NCBI GenBank assembly: GCA_026745465.1 | Contig: JACYXH010000313.1 | Span: 48,501 to 112,500 of the forward strand | Direction: 5' to 3' | DNA length: 64,000 bases | Source of the DNA: Lota lota | Taxonomy: Eukaryota > Chordata > Actinopteri > Gadiformes > Lotidae | Shown: positions 12,372 to 25,760 of the stretch, in pieces | Layout of the letters: each line of letters starts with the position of its first letter | How positions within the stretch are numbered: the first letter of the stretch is position 1 | Position numbers and translations under genes: made by a program | The notes under the pieces: model-generated | Databases searched by the model: none | Seen by the model: the letters and a program-made list of their open reading frames with translations, nothing else | What the model was told of the DNA's origin: nothing

Positions 12372-12690
12372 GGAGAGAGTGAAGGAGAGACCCAGGGGAG
12401 AGTGAGGGAGAGACCCAGGAGAGAGTGAAGGAGAGACCCAGGGGAGAGTGAGGGAGAGACCCAGGAGAGAGTGAGGGAGAGACCCAGGAGAGAGTGAGGA
12501 AGAGACCCAGGAGAGAGTGAGGGAGAGACCCAGGAGAGAGTGAGGGAGAGACCCAGGAGAGAGTGAGGGAGAGACCCAGGAGAGAGTGAGGGAGAGACCC
12601 AGGAGAGAGTGAGGGAGAGACCCAGGAGAGAGTGAAGGAGAGACCCAGGCGAGTGAGGGAGAGACCCAGGAGAGAGTGAGGGCGAAAGTG
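12372..12690. repeat. 23-bp minisatellite, about 13 units
   Basis: Tandem copies of AGAGAGTGAGGGAGAGACCC plus AGG, with occasional AAGG or GGGG variants. Open reading frames here are repeat artefacts. Confidence 0.95.
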
Positions 12691-13183
12691 GGCAGGCACA
12701 CCCCCCCGCAGGAGCACCAAATCCCCCTCAAAGCCAGTGGACAGAATGCGTTGGCCATGCTGTGAAGACTGCCAGCGCGCTGCCCTGCAGACGTGCTGAG
12801 TCACGCTCTCGCTTGTCCTTCAGCGCGATGCCTTTAGTTGATTCATTAGTGGCGGTTGGGCCGTTGTTTTTGATGGCCTGGCCATCGAGTGAAATTGGGA
12901 CTGTTCGTGAGAACTGACTGCAATTTTATAGAATGTCAAAAAAAGAAACTGTGAATAGGTGACATATTGCACACATTTAATAAGAATACTAAATTACCCC
13001 GTTTTTCTTGACCCGTCAGAAAATACATTGTCTTAACTCGAGGATCAGCCTGAAGCAAAAGACATGCTAATTTGAAGGAGATTTGTCATGCAAGGATCGA
13101 AGAAATACATTCCATTTGAATTTGACCCCATTTGACGTGGACCAATGAGTCACGTCAGCTCTGCATTTCCATTTCATTGGACC

Positions 13184-13426
13184 GGGGCTTGTTGTGTTGT
13201 CCTGTAAGAGGAACAGGAGTCCTAGGGACAGACGGCTAACCCTGGACAGGGGCTTGTTGTGTTGTCCTGTAAGAGGAACAGGAGTCCTAGGGACAGACGG
13301 CTAACCCTGGGCCGGGGCTTGTTGTGTTGTCCTGTAAGAGGAACAGGAGTCCTAGGGACAGACGGCTAACCCTGGACAGGGGCTTGTTGTGTTGTCCTGT
13401 AAGAGAGTCCTAGGGACAGACGATAT
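13184..13426. repeat. 65-bp minisatellite, 3.7 units
   Basis: Repeats start at GGGCTTGTTGTGTTGTCCTG with a period of 65 bp; the last unit has a short internal deletion. Confidence 0.95.
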
Positions 13427-13563
13427 TGTGTGTTGGTTGGGGTTTATCTGTAATGTGCTATCAGCTAGGGACAACTGGCCACAAGCAGCAGGGAGCCATG
13501 ATAGTTACTGTCTCTCTTCCTCACCCAGGGAGACTCACTGACAGCTGTATCTGAACCATCCCA

Positions 13564-14000
13564 GACACACACACTGAGACACTTCATACACACACACACA
13601 ATGAGACACTACACACGCACACATACACTTAGACACTCCATACACATAAACACACACACAAACACACACTGAGACACTTCATACACACACACACACACAC
13701 AATGAGACACTACACACGCACACACACACTTAGACACTCCATACACATAAACACACACACAAACACACACTGAGACACTTCATAAACACACACGCACACA
13801 CACACACACAATGAGACACTACACATGCACACACACACACACACCTAGACACTCCATGCACACACACACACACACACACTTAGACACTTCATACACAAAC
13901 ACACACACACACACTAAGACACTCCATACACATAAGCACACACACAAACACCTAGACAAACACTCCATACACACACACACACACACAAACACACACATGC
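13564..14000. repeat. CA-rich compound minisatellite
   Basis: Alternating CA stretches and TGAGACACTTCATA, TTAGACACTCCATA-type blocks, suggesting higher-order duplication of a CA microsatellite. Confidence 0.9.
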
Positions 14001-14536
14001 AAAACAATAGAAGCTGTGCAAAAGAAATTATAGGCACACAACTTCTTGGGCAAAACGAATGGGTGAATGCTTACCCTGAGCACTGAGAGAACAGATTCCT
14101 ATAAGTAGCACAAGTAAGTACGTTTTAATACCAACTATCATCACGCTGTAATGGCCCCCACCATGTGTCTCCTCTCACCTCCCTGGAGACCCATTGATCA
14201 TCCCGGGGGTTAATCGACAGGAAGCACTTTGGCGTGTGGGCCGCCACCTTGTGCTGACAAACCGAGAGCACCCGGTGCCCGATCACTCTCCCCTGCGCCC
14301 CTCGGGCACTTTGGGTGGGCTCTTAGCACGCCTGATTTTAAATGTGCGTCCCTCTGGCTGGCAGGCAGGCCGGAACGCTCTGTCGTCTTCTCTATCCGTG
14401 TCTATGGCTCTTTAGTTCTCTCGCACTTCTCTCCCGTATCCTTTAGTGTTCCGTTTTACTTTCATCACTCATTTCTCATTCTTTGTTATTCTGTTGATAA
14501 TAGTTACGATAAAAAATTAGTATTCGGCATATTCGT

Positions 14537-14745
14537 GAATGCGTTTGTGTGTCTGTGTGTGTGTGTGCCTGCATGCGTTTGTGTGTGTGTGTGTGTGTGT
14601 GTGTGCGTGCATGCATTTGTGTGTGTGTGTGTGCGTGTTTTGTGTGTGTGCGTGTATGCGTTTGTGTGTGTATGTGTTTGTGTGTGTGTGCGTGTTTTGT
14701 GTGTGTGTGTGTGTGTGTGCGTGCGTGCGTGCGTTTGTGTGTTCA
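14537..14745. repeat. Interrupted (TG)n tract
   Basis: TG repeats broken by GCGTGCATGCG and TTTG variants. Alternating purine/pyrimidine sequence of this kind can adopt Z-DNA. Confidence 0.92.
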
Positions 14746-14749
14746 TAAG

Positions 14750-16240
14750 GGGGGCTGAGTCAGAGAGGAGAGGGATGTTTTTGATAGAGGCTGATATAGC
14801 TGTGGACAGTGTGCTATGTGGAGGGTAGACATCAGGCTCAGGCCAACTCTGGAGCTCATCACCTAAAATAGTTACTGAAGACAAATGACTATTGCCCAAT
14901 CAGAAGCCACAGCCCAGGGCTCTGAACAGGGATGTTTGAGCCCCCTGCAACGCCCAACAGCATGTCAGACAGCTGGTCAGCTGCCATCACCTTGACACAA
15001 AGAAAAATCCTCCATGGTGAAGTTTGCCTTCACATTTACATTTATACAACTATAGAAAAGTTAGTGTAATAACAAGCCTTGCAAAAACTCCTTGTATGCT
15101 GATTAGCTAGGTTAGTATAATACTTTAATTACTGAATTACTTTAAAAGTATTTTAGACTTTGCTTTGAGTTGTAAACTCGGCATTGCGTCACCGTTGCCT
15201 GGAAACCATCACCTGTGATGCCAGGCATTCCTTTAAAAAGACCCCCATCCCCACTTCCTAAACTGAGGACCCGGCAGGAGACTGTCTGACACTGCCCTTT
15301 ACCCACAGACGCTTACACGTCATTGACATGACTCACTTCCAAACACACACAAACACACACACACACACACACACACGCTGCTCTGTCAAGAGAGACAACT
15401 GCGGCCTCAATCAATGTCAACACACAACACTCAAGAAGAACTGAAATCTGTGTGGTCCTGGGACTAGCCCAACCAGTGAAGCGTGGTTTAGGGGTTAGGG
15501 GTGCAAATCCCACTACTGGGGTCATCCATGCTCAGAAAAGCTTGCACCATGAATGGGTTGGATAAACGCAACAGATCAGGTGGGTTCAAGAACCCCCTTT
15601 GAAAGGGAGGTTTGATAAGCTGTTCAGTTTCTCAGGTAGTAGCAGCATGAACCGTTTGTTATTGAGAAGTCAATTGTGGGGTTTCACTGCAGTACTTCAG
15701 ACAGCATGTTTCCCCCTCCCTGGATCCAACAAAAACAGTCACACTCGCATTACAAGTAACTTGGCCTATATAAACGCATGGTGTGCATTAGTGCGCTTAT
15801 CTTGTGAAGCTTGTTCTACTTGTGTGCTCAAGACATCCCTTCCTGTAGGATTTTCCACCGAATCGAATGCTTCTTGTCAGCAATGACGTGGGTTTTCATA
15901 TTCATCATTTATTTAGAGAGCGTGAGTTAACACTTCATGAAGAAAGACGTTAACAGTTGCATGATGTTTGTTTAAAGAAAAGGCAAACAGAAGATGTGCC
16001 AGTTGAAATGCAGCCAACGGCCTGGTGGGGAAGATTGTTGGAACAGGTGGGAGACACGAGTTCATGCTTGCATAACAAATACTAGCATTTATAAAGGGCT
16101 GAATTAACACCACATCGTTTTTCGAATGGGAAAATGCCTTCATATTGAATGGGGCCTCATAATAGGGCTGTATCATGGTATGTGTGTGTCTCTGATATGG
16201 GCATCATGCCCTGCATGTGAGATCTTAACTAGTATAACTT
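14750..16240. other. Unremarkable intronic DNA
   Basis: Apart from a short (CA)n at 15344-15375, nothing here could be supported as exon, RNA gene or named repeat. Confidence 0.45.
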
Positions 16241-16253
16241 GACAGTGACTGGT

Positions 16254-16345
16254 TACTCCGGAAGTACTAGCACACAGTGATTAGTACTAGTACACAGTGA
16301 TTAGCACTAGTACACAGTGATTAGCACTAGTACATAGTGATAAAT
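16254..16345. repeat. 22-bp tandem repeat, four units
   Basis: Units of roughly ACTAGTACACAGTGATTAGC, with small changes, repeated four times. Confidence 0.9.
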
Positions 16346-16349
16346 GCAA

Positions 16350-18440
16350 GACAATGCTGGCATAAACACCTCCATGTAATATGAGTGACATGTGAATCAT
16401 TCATTTTTAATACATAGCTTATATGAATTCATTCGCTAATAAGCCTTGGAGAGGTTGGCAAGTGGCCCGGGGTTTTGATTTCATCGCCGACGGTCCAAAT
16501 GGGGCTTGGTGACAGACCGAGTGGGCTTTCGGTGCTCAGGCGGCGTCTCCTGAGAGCCCACGGACCGGACGGCTTGTGTTCATACCCCGCTCGGACCATT
16601 CTGCCCTAATCCCTCGGCGAATCCGCAGACTTGATCAAATTGGGCAGATCCGCTCCAAAAGGGATGCTGGCTTCCTTCTTAGTAAGTAGTGGAACACGGG
16701 ATAGCTTCATTTGTTATCATGGGAACGGCATTGTCACAAATGCCGGAAAAGGTTTAGATGAACCTCAAATTTAATATTATTCCCGTCAAGTAAAACACAG
16801 GGGTAGGGACAGTTCAGTCTACACACAGACTATAGATGCTATTGTCATTAAATCCACTAAACCTGAACTAGATAAGTGTCAAACAACACAGTAAGCAAGT
16901 GTTGACAAAGGTAGATTAATGATTTATGTAACCACAAGCTGCCCACAAGGTAGCGACTGCCCACATAATGGATGGCATGGGCGAAAGGTGACCCATTTTG
17001 AACTGTCAACGAATCAACAAAATGTCTGCGGCCTCTCTCATCGACTCACCCTATTGGCAGGGGCCGTGTCACATGACCAGGGACCCAACATTCTGGTGGG
17101 ATGCCGCATTGGATGTCATGCATTGCCCAGCATTAACATCAGCGCAGGTTGCGGCTAAAGTCATGATTGTTGAAGTTGCAACCTCCCTGTATTTTCTCTG
17201 CCTCGCGGGGTCAATGTTAAATCATGTCCGCCATTGCAGTGCACCGTGTTCACGTAGAACAACAGAAAGCACGTGACCGCAGACTGAGAACTTAAAGGAT
17301 AATGTCTCACACTACAACATAAAGCTACAAGTACGCCGGGGATTTCCAGTGAAGACAAAGCCACATCAACGATAAAAACATAGAAGAATAAAAGTATGGT
17401 TATCCACAGGGTTATTTCTACAGGGTCATTCGGGTACAGAGGCTTTTGAAGACCCGTGAGATAAACCCTGTTGCCGGGAATTCCATTTTCCAGTTTTCCT
17501 ATATTTGTTACCCCATCTGGTTGGGATAAACCGGACATGCTTTGGCAGTAGCGGAACCAAACCGAATGGATAGGGCTGAAAATACAGCCGGCATTATGCC
17601 ATGGAACTAAGGAGAGGTGAAGGAGGAACTACTATCGCTTTAAAACAAAGCAGCACAATGCAGAAACCATGGGAAGGCTCCGGTTTTTACCATTCATTAA
17701 CTGTTTATTGCACCTCTTGATGACGCAGGGCTCGTTTGAAGTCGGTGCATTTCACAAACAGCAATAATCGTTCTGGTGCGTGCGTGCGAGAAGACAGCAA
17801 GACTGCCAGCAGGTCCTAATTCTGTGCTGTTTCCAACGTCGTTAGACAGTTAAAAGATGCGACCATTTTGACATGTTAAATACCAGCAGGGTCTTAAAGG
17901 GTCTTGTTGTTCACCAGAGACTATTGAAACACCAGGTCATCCTCACATAAATGGCTCCTCTGATATGAATCATGAGTGAACTGGATTTAGAAGCAGTTCT
18001 GGCACGGTGTTTGCTGGCGTCTGGCTGCTCCAGTCCCATTAAGTGCCCAGTGCTCAGATGATTAGGAATTAGTGTGGGCCTATTACGTTGTAGTATAGGG
18101 GAGGTATATTTACGTCAAACCCAAACACAAAACACTCCTCTTATCAGCCATGCTTAGTGTCTCAGAGGGAGAGGTTGAAACCCAGACATTGTCCTATAGC
18201 CTGCAGGCTGTCTTTCAGTCCGTCTATCTCACTGACTGTCATTCTTTCTCTATCGGTCCCTTTCCATAGTGGATCATTGTGAGGACCCTGTAGGGTCTAC
18301 ACTAAAGGGGAGCGTCTTAGCAGCGAGATTATCACCACATAATAGCATTCATTTGCTAGGCTTTAAGTAATAGCTGGGGCAAGATGTCACAGGTCTATTT
18401 TTTAACTCCCTTTAAAGTCCATAAGAAATAAAACAGACAC
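16350..18440. other. Intronic DNA, no feature seen
   Basis: Mixed base composition with no coding exon, known RNA or clear repeat that I could recognise. Confidence 0.4.
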
Positions 18441-18491
18441 ACTCGCGTGTGCGCGCGCGCACACACACGCACACACGCACACACACACACA
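18440..18491. repeat. (CG/CA)n alternating tract
   Basis: GTGTGCGCGCGCGCACACAC followed by CA repeats, a strong Z-DNA-forming type of sequence. Confidence 0.85.
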
Positions 18492-18717
18492 CGTTTCCAC
18501 TCCAAAATCCTGTCTTATCCAGTGAAATTAGATGGAAGAATTAACATCCGTCATCTATAGTGTTAAACATATTGAAGCGTTATTTTCACAAGCAGTGCGT
18601 GCTCGTGTTCCTGACCACGACCACGCGCGCAAACATATCTGTGCGCGTGCGCCGGCCGCTCTCGTGGGGCAGTAGAGATGAAAGCGGGATGCCTTTGGGG
18701 TAAGCGCACATGCTGCT

Positions 18718-18718
<1 letters not shown>

Positions 18719-18762
<44 letters not shown>
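18719..18762. repeat. (CA)n microsatellite
   Basis: About 21 CA units, flanked on both sides by GC-rich DNA. Confidence 0.95.
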
Positions 18763-18763
<1 letters not shown>

Positions 18764-18982
18764 CGGACGCTCAGCTGTCGGAGCCTGCCTATAGCGGACC
18801 GTGGCGGAGCGCCACGCCGCGGTAGATTGGACCGCGACAGGGCTTACCAACCAGCGAGGCAGCCCTCCGCCATTCAGCAGGCAAAACCTGGGGGAAGCTA
18901 GCGACATACGTTCAGTACATTCCTTGGACGGTGCATTGAGAGCCCTGAGAGAGAGAGAGTGCAGCCTTGCCCAAGGGTAAGG

Positions 18983-21364
18983 GTGACCAGACCTCCGTTC
19001 AAGGAAATGTCCCCGATTAAAAAGCATTGTGATTTTCTTTTCTTTCTATTTTTGTTTTTACATATATGAATCGATTTTTTTTTTTTTAAATTGGGAAAAG
19101 TGTGTAGCTTGCTGATGAATATGAATGCAGGGACAGCTGGTCATTGGTGTCTGTATGATGGGCGGTGACGCGACCTCGCTAGGCCAGGGTCCAACTGTGG
19201 ACCTTCTACAAGAAGCAGGCTCAGTACAATACAAAACTATCCCCTCTTCGAGTAGCCGACTTAAGATTGTTTTGAGCTGGTTCACCAAAGCTTAAACACA
19301 CAGTAAACCACCGGGCACGCCCAATCTTTAACTACGGTACTGCATTTACCGTGATAAGAACGGCAAAATGTGAATATGTCCCCTTTCTTTGTTTCAGAAT
19401 TACAACGCGCATATACTTTGCTGATATGTTTACCGCCAACGGCTTCATTTCAGGAACATGTCCGCTAAGCCCAGGGGCCTGTGTTGAGGAGATGTTATGA
19501 AGCTGCAGAGGGTGAGCTTAGCTTAGCCACCTTTAGGAGGCCAGCATGTTCGGTGGTTGATCACAAACTATAAAAAAATAATAATAATAAATAAAATAAA
19601 AAGTAAGTGTGTCGTGTGTCCATGGCTTTGAGACGGCTTTGATCAAAGCCATGGACGCACATAAAAACACTTCTTTTTTTTGGTTGATATTAAAAGTGTA
19701 ATAAATCACCAAAATCCACACAGGAACCACAAACTGGGACACGCCACGAATGTCTAATAAGCACACACACACACTGGATTCACACAGACTAGAACTAGCG
19801 AAACATTCACAGTAGGCTGTGAATAATAATGTGTATACGACAACAACCTGATTCCAATTGAAGTATTATTTCATTTGAACTGCCAATGAAACCCTGTATT
19901 TGTTTTATTTCGGTGTTCACAGCCTGTGTCCCACATATTCCTCAAGGCACAGCACTTAATTAGTTATGACCAGCACCTTTAATTTTAGCTTGTGTTTACG
20001 CCAAGACCTTTACCCCATGCCAGTGCATTCACTGAAGCATTAAGAAACCGGAGGCATTGTTGAAGAGTTAATCCAACAGAACGTGGTTGGTTGTTACAGG
20101 ATTCAACTCTCTGCCACCGACCACCGTCTTAAATTTAGAAAACCAGTCTCGGGAATAAAATGAACATCTTCTCTTTCTCCAATGTAGAATCGCAGAGTTA
20201 CTTACAGCAAGTCGGCCTAAATGGGGAACGGGCAATATTATACACCAGCGTTTTACAAGTGTAATGCCAGTGATCGCCTGGCATGAAGATTTGATGCCAT
20301 CTAATACTATCGACAGCATAAAATATCACAAAATCTCAACTCACAAAATGGCATCATCTGGTCTATATCCAAGCCTCTTCATAACGTGATACAGAGCCAG
20401 CCAGGGTGTAGATACCCATGTTTAATTCGTAAATAGTTGTAAGGATATTGTTTATACACACTGCTTTTGTAAGCGTTGGCTACTCTATATATTTACACTT
20501 ACGCAGATGTAGGTTTTAGTTAACTGGCGACAAAGTCACTTTTAGTTGGCTACAATAGTGCCAAATTCTTGAGGTTAAACTCAGTCATTTCATATGTCAG
20601 GCAGTTAATGAAAAATAAAACTTACAAGGAAATAAATGCTATACAAACACATAACAATCAATTGCATAATACAGAAGCAAATCTATTGCAAACACACATT
20701 CATATTTCTATTCCATAATTTTTACGGCTAGATGCCAAAAATGTATTTGCTGATCACCAGTATTTTAAGGTTTGGAATCTATTATAGTTGGCAGGAGTGC
20801 AATAACTGCTTGCACTAAGCCGACCAGATTTCTGAAATGAAAAACGGGGACATTTGTAGTTTGGCGGTGAATATATCGACTAAATATCTGATGTTACTAT
20901 TTCTGAAATAAAAAAAGGGAACAAATTAACATTTTGCCTATTCTTATCATGGTCAGTGCAGTACTGTGGTAAAATATTCTGTAGTTCCTGCTCAATTGTT
21001 GACTACGATGTGTTTTAAGGTTTGGTAAACCACCCTAAAACAATCCAAAGTAGCTGCCCAAATAGGGAATCGTTCTACAGTGCATATTATATATTGTACT
21101 GATATTGTTTATGATCGGTCATGCCTGCGTATGGTATAAAGGCGAAAGATAGAACCCAGCCTAGCGAGGTCGCATCACAGCCTCTCAGAAAGGCACGAGC
21201 CAAATTACCTCTTCAAATGTGTATTCGTGAGCAAGCTAGAACCTTTTGCAATTTAAAAATCAATTCATATATTTAGACATTTTTACTTTTTTAAACGGGC
21301 ATTTCCGGGGACAGCTTCAGCTGGGGACAGGCCCCCACGGACGGGGGACGTGTGGTCACCCTAG
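18983..21364. mobile_element. 2.4-kb foldback-like element with arms of about 0.5 kb
   Basis: The left end (18983, GGGTGACCAGACCTCC) and the right end (21364, reverse complement AGGGTGACCACACGTCC) are inverted copies. Homology continues inward for about 500 bp on each side. Matched blocks include GCGACCTCGCTAGG (19165 region and 21155-21170 region), TAGCTTGCT, and a block of GATAAGAA, GGCAAAATGT then TTTCAGAA. The middle, about 19500-20810, has no recognisable transposase. The terminal sequence is like hAT-type ends, but clear target-site duplications were not found. Two oppositely inserted copies of one repeat would look similar. Confidence 0.6.
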
Positions 21365-24300
21365 CTTGCACGCTATGCTTTCATGCCATGTGGGCAGAAT
21401 ATGTTTCATCCATGATATCTAGGCCTACCCCTGGGGATTTCATCCAGGAATAGCGGCCAGGTCAGCTTTAGCTGAGACCAGCAAAGCTGCATCAGTCTTG
21501 TATGTGAAGCAATTACAAAAAGTTAAATAAAAACATATACTTTCTATATTTACCTACAAGGTAACAGCATAAATCACTGTCCTTAACGGTTTTTGTCATC
21601 GGAATACATTCACATCTGGCAGTAACCAACACTGAATGTGTCCGACAAATGCGTAAATCTGTGAATGTCTCAGCTGGAAATGTCGGCGATCGCGCGCTTT
21701 CGATTCTTAACGTGTGTCGCTGATCTGCGCTTCACCGAACACCAAACCCAGAATGAGTCTTTCTGCGGTGATGCATGAACTCCAGCCATCAAACGTTGAC
21801 CGTTTCGGATGGACAAAGCACACGGCGTGACGTATTTCCTGAGTGGCTTTATGTCGGGACGTTAAGGTGGACGTGACAGCGGCAGAAGAAATAAGGGCCG
21901 ATAGCTAGCCTCTCTTGAGGCCCCGCTGTGTGCCATGCCACCGATCAGCCGTTGAACATTAAGCTTAGTGCTGCTACATGTCAACAGCCCATTGAACATA
22001 AGCACGCAGGTTCCAAGCCATAGCGGTTGTAGTAGATGTAGTAGATGTGAATGTGTACAGTATGTGACAATAATGTACACATTTTCATACTCACAGGATA
22101 GAGATGAGAGCTGGCCTTTTTAAAGAAGGAATGCACCAGCCAGTGCTATCAGTAGCAAGCGGCTAGTTCGCTAGATAAGGGGGCTTGTCCCATGAGCTGG
22201 TTAGCCCATCATGCTAATCACACAGGCTTGCTCCTAATAGCTTTGCTGGAAAGCACTCCGTTAGACAACACTGAGTGCATCCCACATGGTAAGAACGCTA
22301 AACTTGCCTTTTGGAGACACAGAAGAGTAGGTTTTCAAAAACACCTAGCTGTGTGCAACGAGACATGGAGGAGTGCAATTACCTTTAATTCGGTCATTTG
22401 ACAAAAAAAAAAAAAAAAAACAAGTACAGCTGTAAAGCTAAGAGGCTAATCATCAGTTGGCACGGCGACAGCTAGCATTCCCCGACACTGCGTATAAGGT
22501 GTGAAGATGGCTGCAGACAGCAAGATGGCTGGACAGACTATCGGGACCGCTAGATACAGTACACAGACAGACAGCAACTCCCTTGTAAAATCTGTACAAA
22601 GAGGCCAAGACAGCGAAACTATCGTTCCTTTGACGTTTTTCACACACTGTGGCGGCAAACTGCAAAATAATGTGCTTTATATCGGCAGAATGGCAGGCAG
22701 ATGTTGAGATGAAAATATGGATGGAGTAGCCTAAACATAGTTAGCTGTAAGATGAAGTATGAGGCTCTTTGAAATAATAGAGAATACTGTAATGTAATTC
22801 ACAGTCTAACACTTTCTTATTTGTCATTAACCTAGAGGAAACTGTCTGCAATTCGAGATGGTCAAAACGGCTGTCAAACAACCTGTTGACACTAAATACA
22901 CGCAAGCAGGCTTACAAGGTTGTCAGCTGTGGTAAAAAACCACCGGATGCAGGGCTGTTTTTCCCATCAGCGAGGACAACGTTTTACATGTTTAGATGCA
23001 CACATGTTGTGCGTCCTGTGACAGGTGCTGAAACACCACCCAGGATTCAATCAGACCTCGGACTCTGCAAACAGCAGGTCCCTAACTCACGCCGCTCTCG
23101 ACGTGTCAGAAACGGTGTTCTCGCATGGTTTTTGCCAAGTAAACAAGTGAAAACCAAAGCAGCTGCTGTGGAGTATAAATCAGTGGCCGGATTACGCTAG
23201 TGAAGAGAATAAGGAATTCCGTGTTTATTTATTTGTAGTACAAATTTTTTTTTTTTTTTTTACAATTAATCAGTTTAAAAGGAATACACTTTTTTTTTCC
23301 CTGTGTCTGAGTAATGTTCAGCAACATGTGTAAGCTAGTATTTAGACAGAGTAGATACTGTGTACTGTCCAGGATATATGGACATGCTTGTTATACGTCA
23401 GTATTGAAAACGGCAGGATTAGACTTGCAAATGTCGAAAATTACAACGTAATAAAAAATTTTTTTAAACCGCAGACAGACTCCATAAAAAGTAAGGTGTT
23501 TTACAAGATGTAACTAATCAAAAGTAAGCAACCTTAGAACAGTTCGCTTCAAAACCACAGTCATGGACAGGCACTCGCTTCAAAGACGACAAAACGATGG
23601 AAATCGTGATTGATGTCTGCTGAAGCAACACACAAACACATAAATTGTGGCTGTTTTAAAATAGAAGCAGCACTCTGCAAAGCCATACATGGGCCCTCTA
23701 ACCTTTCACTTTCCCGCACAGCAAGCAACAAACACGGCACCTCACGCGCACGGCCACTTAAGGGCCAACAAAAAACGCACAAATTTACCCAGTTACTTTT
23801 CACTTGTTTCTATTTTGACCAAAAAGCCGGATATTAAACCTGTTGCTAGCTGTCACCTAGCAACAGACCTGTCAGTTTGGTGACAGTCAGGCTTCGAACC
23901 GTTAGGACAACTCTTCTTTCTGTCGGCAAGTCAAGGTGAAGGTTTATGTACTTAATACAGAACGACAAGTTCATGTTCAATACAAAGATAGAAGGGCATT
24001 ATTCAAGATTGAATGCCAGTAAAATGCCAGTAAACTGGTGCTGTTTCAATGGAAACAACAGTTGTTTGAAAATCTGTTTGTAAATTGTTCTACTACTTCA
24101 ATGCAATTAGGCCTACTGTTAAATGAAGATACGTGTTATACGATCATCTTGGTCTGTTTCGAGGTATTGGATATATGCTGGATTAATGTTAAATTGTGAT
24201 ACAAACATCATTATCTGGGTTGAGGTGCTAAATAGGTCTGGTAAACTCTAAACTCTTACAACAAACCAAATACCAACTTTATAATTTGAGGGTAACCATG

Positions 24301-25322
24301 AAAGATATAATATTAATTATTAGGCATAATTATTGCCTGAGTAACTATTTGCTAAGGTATGTCAATCAAACAAAACGTTGATATTTTCGAAAAGATTTAG
24401 TTAATGTAGCTTTCTGAAATGTTGTTTTTCGGAATCCAGTCAATACCATTAAATGTTTGTTGAGTACTTATTGATATTAATATCCCAGAAGAAGCCAAAA
24501 TATATGATATGACATAGACTTTAAACCCTGGGAGACATTTTTTCTTCTTCTCTAGTACTTTTTAGGCAGGGTCATAAGGTAAATTAGACATCAGTCTTTT
24601 ATTCTTTCTTCTTAGTATATTTTATTATCGTTCATCTCTGAAATTCAGCCTTCAGTGCTGATGTGTGAGGTTGACTCAGATAAACTATAAAACTCAAACC
24701 ATATTAAAATATACTACCTTGAAAATCAAATGATAATGTTATATTCTACCATGGATTTACTTTAACTCACAATAACTCACAATAGAGTAATTTGTGTCTT
24801 GCCCAATTTTATCTGATGATGTAGACTTTTAAATGTATTTAGATATATCAACATTTCCCACATACAATCAAATGCATCTTTAGTGTTCACATGCATTTTA
24901 AGTAAACATTACAACCCAAAATATACAACAGATTCCCTGATTTTCCTTGAATTGCAGTTTTTCTCAAGCAGTTGGCTCAAAGCAGACCCTACAGTGATAC
25001 AGTGCTTTACGGGGAATACAGAAACATAGACCTGCAATTTGGAATTGCCCTGCAGATGTAAGCGTCAATGCAGAGTCATTCTTGGACCATATTCCCACAT
25101 GATTCATATACACTCCCAAGATTTCCCAGCAACTTCATCCCAGTGAATCACATTCCAGCTTCTCTCCAGCAAACCACACCTCTCAAAAGGAAAGCTGTGT
25201 TCTCAGCTGTGTTGTATTTCTGCAGTCCCCCTCGAACCGATTAATTATTCCGCCAGCTTCTGTTCTCCAGAGCTCCGTGACGACTGTGCGCGGAAGCCCG
25301 ACATTAGGGGTTTCGTACTCAC
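21365..25322. other. Intronic DNA, mostly AT-rich, no gene seen
   Basis: Contains short A or T runs (for example 22404-22420 and 23246-23262) and a local repeat of CCTGTTGCTAGCTGTCACC with a nearby inverse. No exon or mobile element could be supported. Confidence 0.45.
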
Positions 25323-25468
25323 CTCTGCAGGGGTTCTCCGGAAGAGTTGGCCACCGCGTATCCGCCGCCTCCTCCGCCGAATCCTTTCCCCAACATCTTG
25401 GCTTGGCTGTCCTTAAGAGTCTCAACGTGTCTCTGGATGTCCCCGCTCCAGTCCCAGGCCTGATGCAT
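25323..25468 (-). CDS. rbm20: Candidate first coding exon of rbm20
   Basis: An ATG at 25468 opens 48 codons plus AG before a perfect donor, CAGAG|GTGAGTACG. The peptide starts MHQAWDWSGDIQRHVETLKD and ends in a Gly run followed by AVANSSGEPLQ. An in-frame TAG lies 15 nt upstream, so the ATG is a plausible start. The phase (two bases left over) matches the rbm20 exon 2 acceptor exactly: AG joined to C gives Ser, then GNVANN. No other minus-strand ORF between exon 2 and smc3 looked coding and had a matching donor. It does not resemble the mammalian RBM20 N-terminus as I remember it, so the assignment is an inference from phase, strand and position. Intron 1 would be about 24.2 kb; human RBM20 intron 1 is also long. 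Confidence 0.5.
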
Positions 25469-25699
25469 GGCAAAGCAAACTGCCTAGTATCCCCCTGGGG
25501 CTCTCTCACACCCCCGCACCCCTGATCAACCTGCGCTACGCCCCCCAAACCACCACCGACGCCACCAACACCCACAACCACAGCTAACCAAGCAATCGCC
25601 TCACCTCCCTCCGCAGAAACACCCAATACAAAAGCAATGGATCCGGATGAGGCCACCTTGTCTCTCTCTATCACTGTCTGTTTCTCTCCCTATGTCAAT

Positions 25700-25760
25700 C
25701 CTCTGTCTCCCTCTCTCTCTCTCTCTCTGTCTCCCTCTCTCTCCCTCTCTCTCCCTTCCC
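25700..25760. repeat. (CT)n-rich tract upstream of candidate rbm20 exon 1
   Basis: CTCTCTCT and CTCCCTCT units. It lies within 300 bp upstream of the candidate rbm20 start, where it reads as GA on the sense strand. Confidence 0.85.

Noticed and set aside
22501-22707. Plus-strand ORF starting MKMAADSKMAG with an AAGATGGCTGC motif
   Set aside because: Resembles a YY1-type promoter motif, but the peptide is not recognisable and no donor or CpG island supports an exon.
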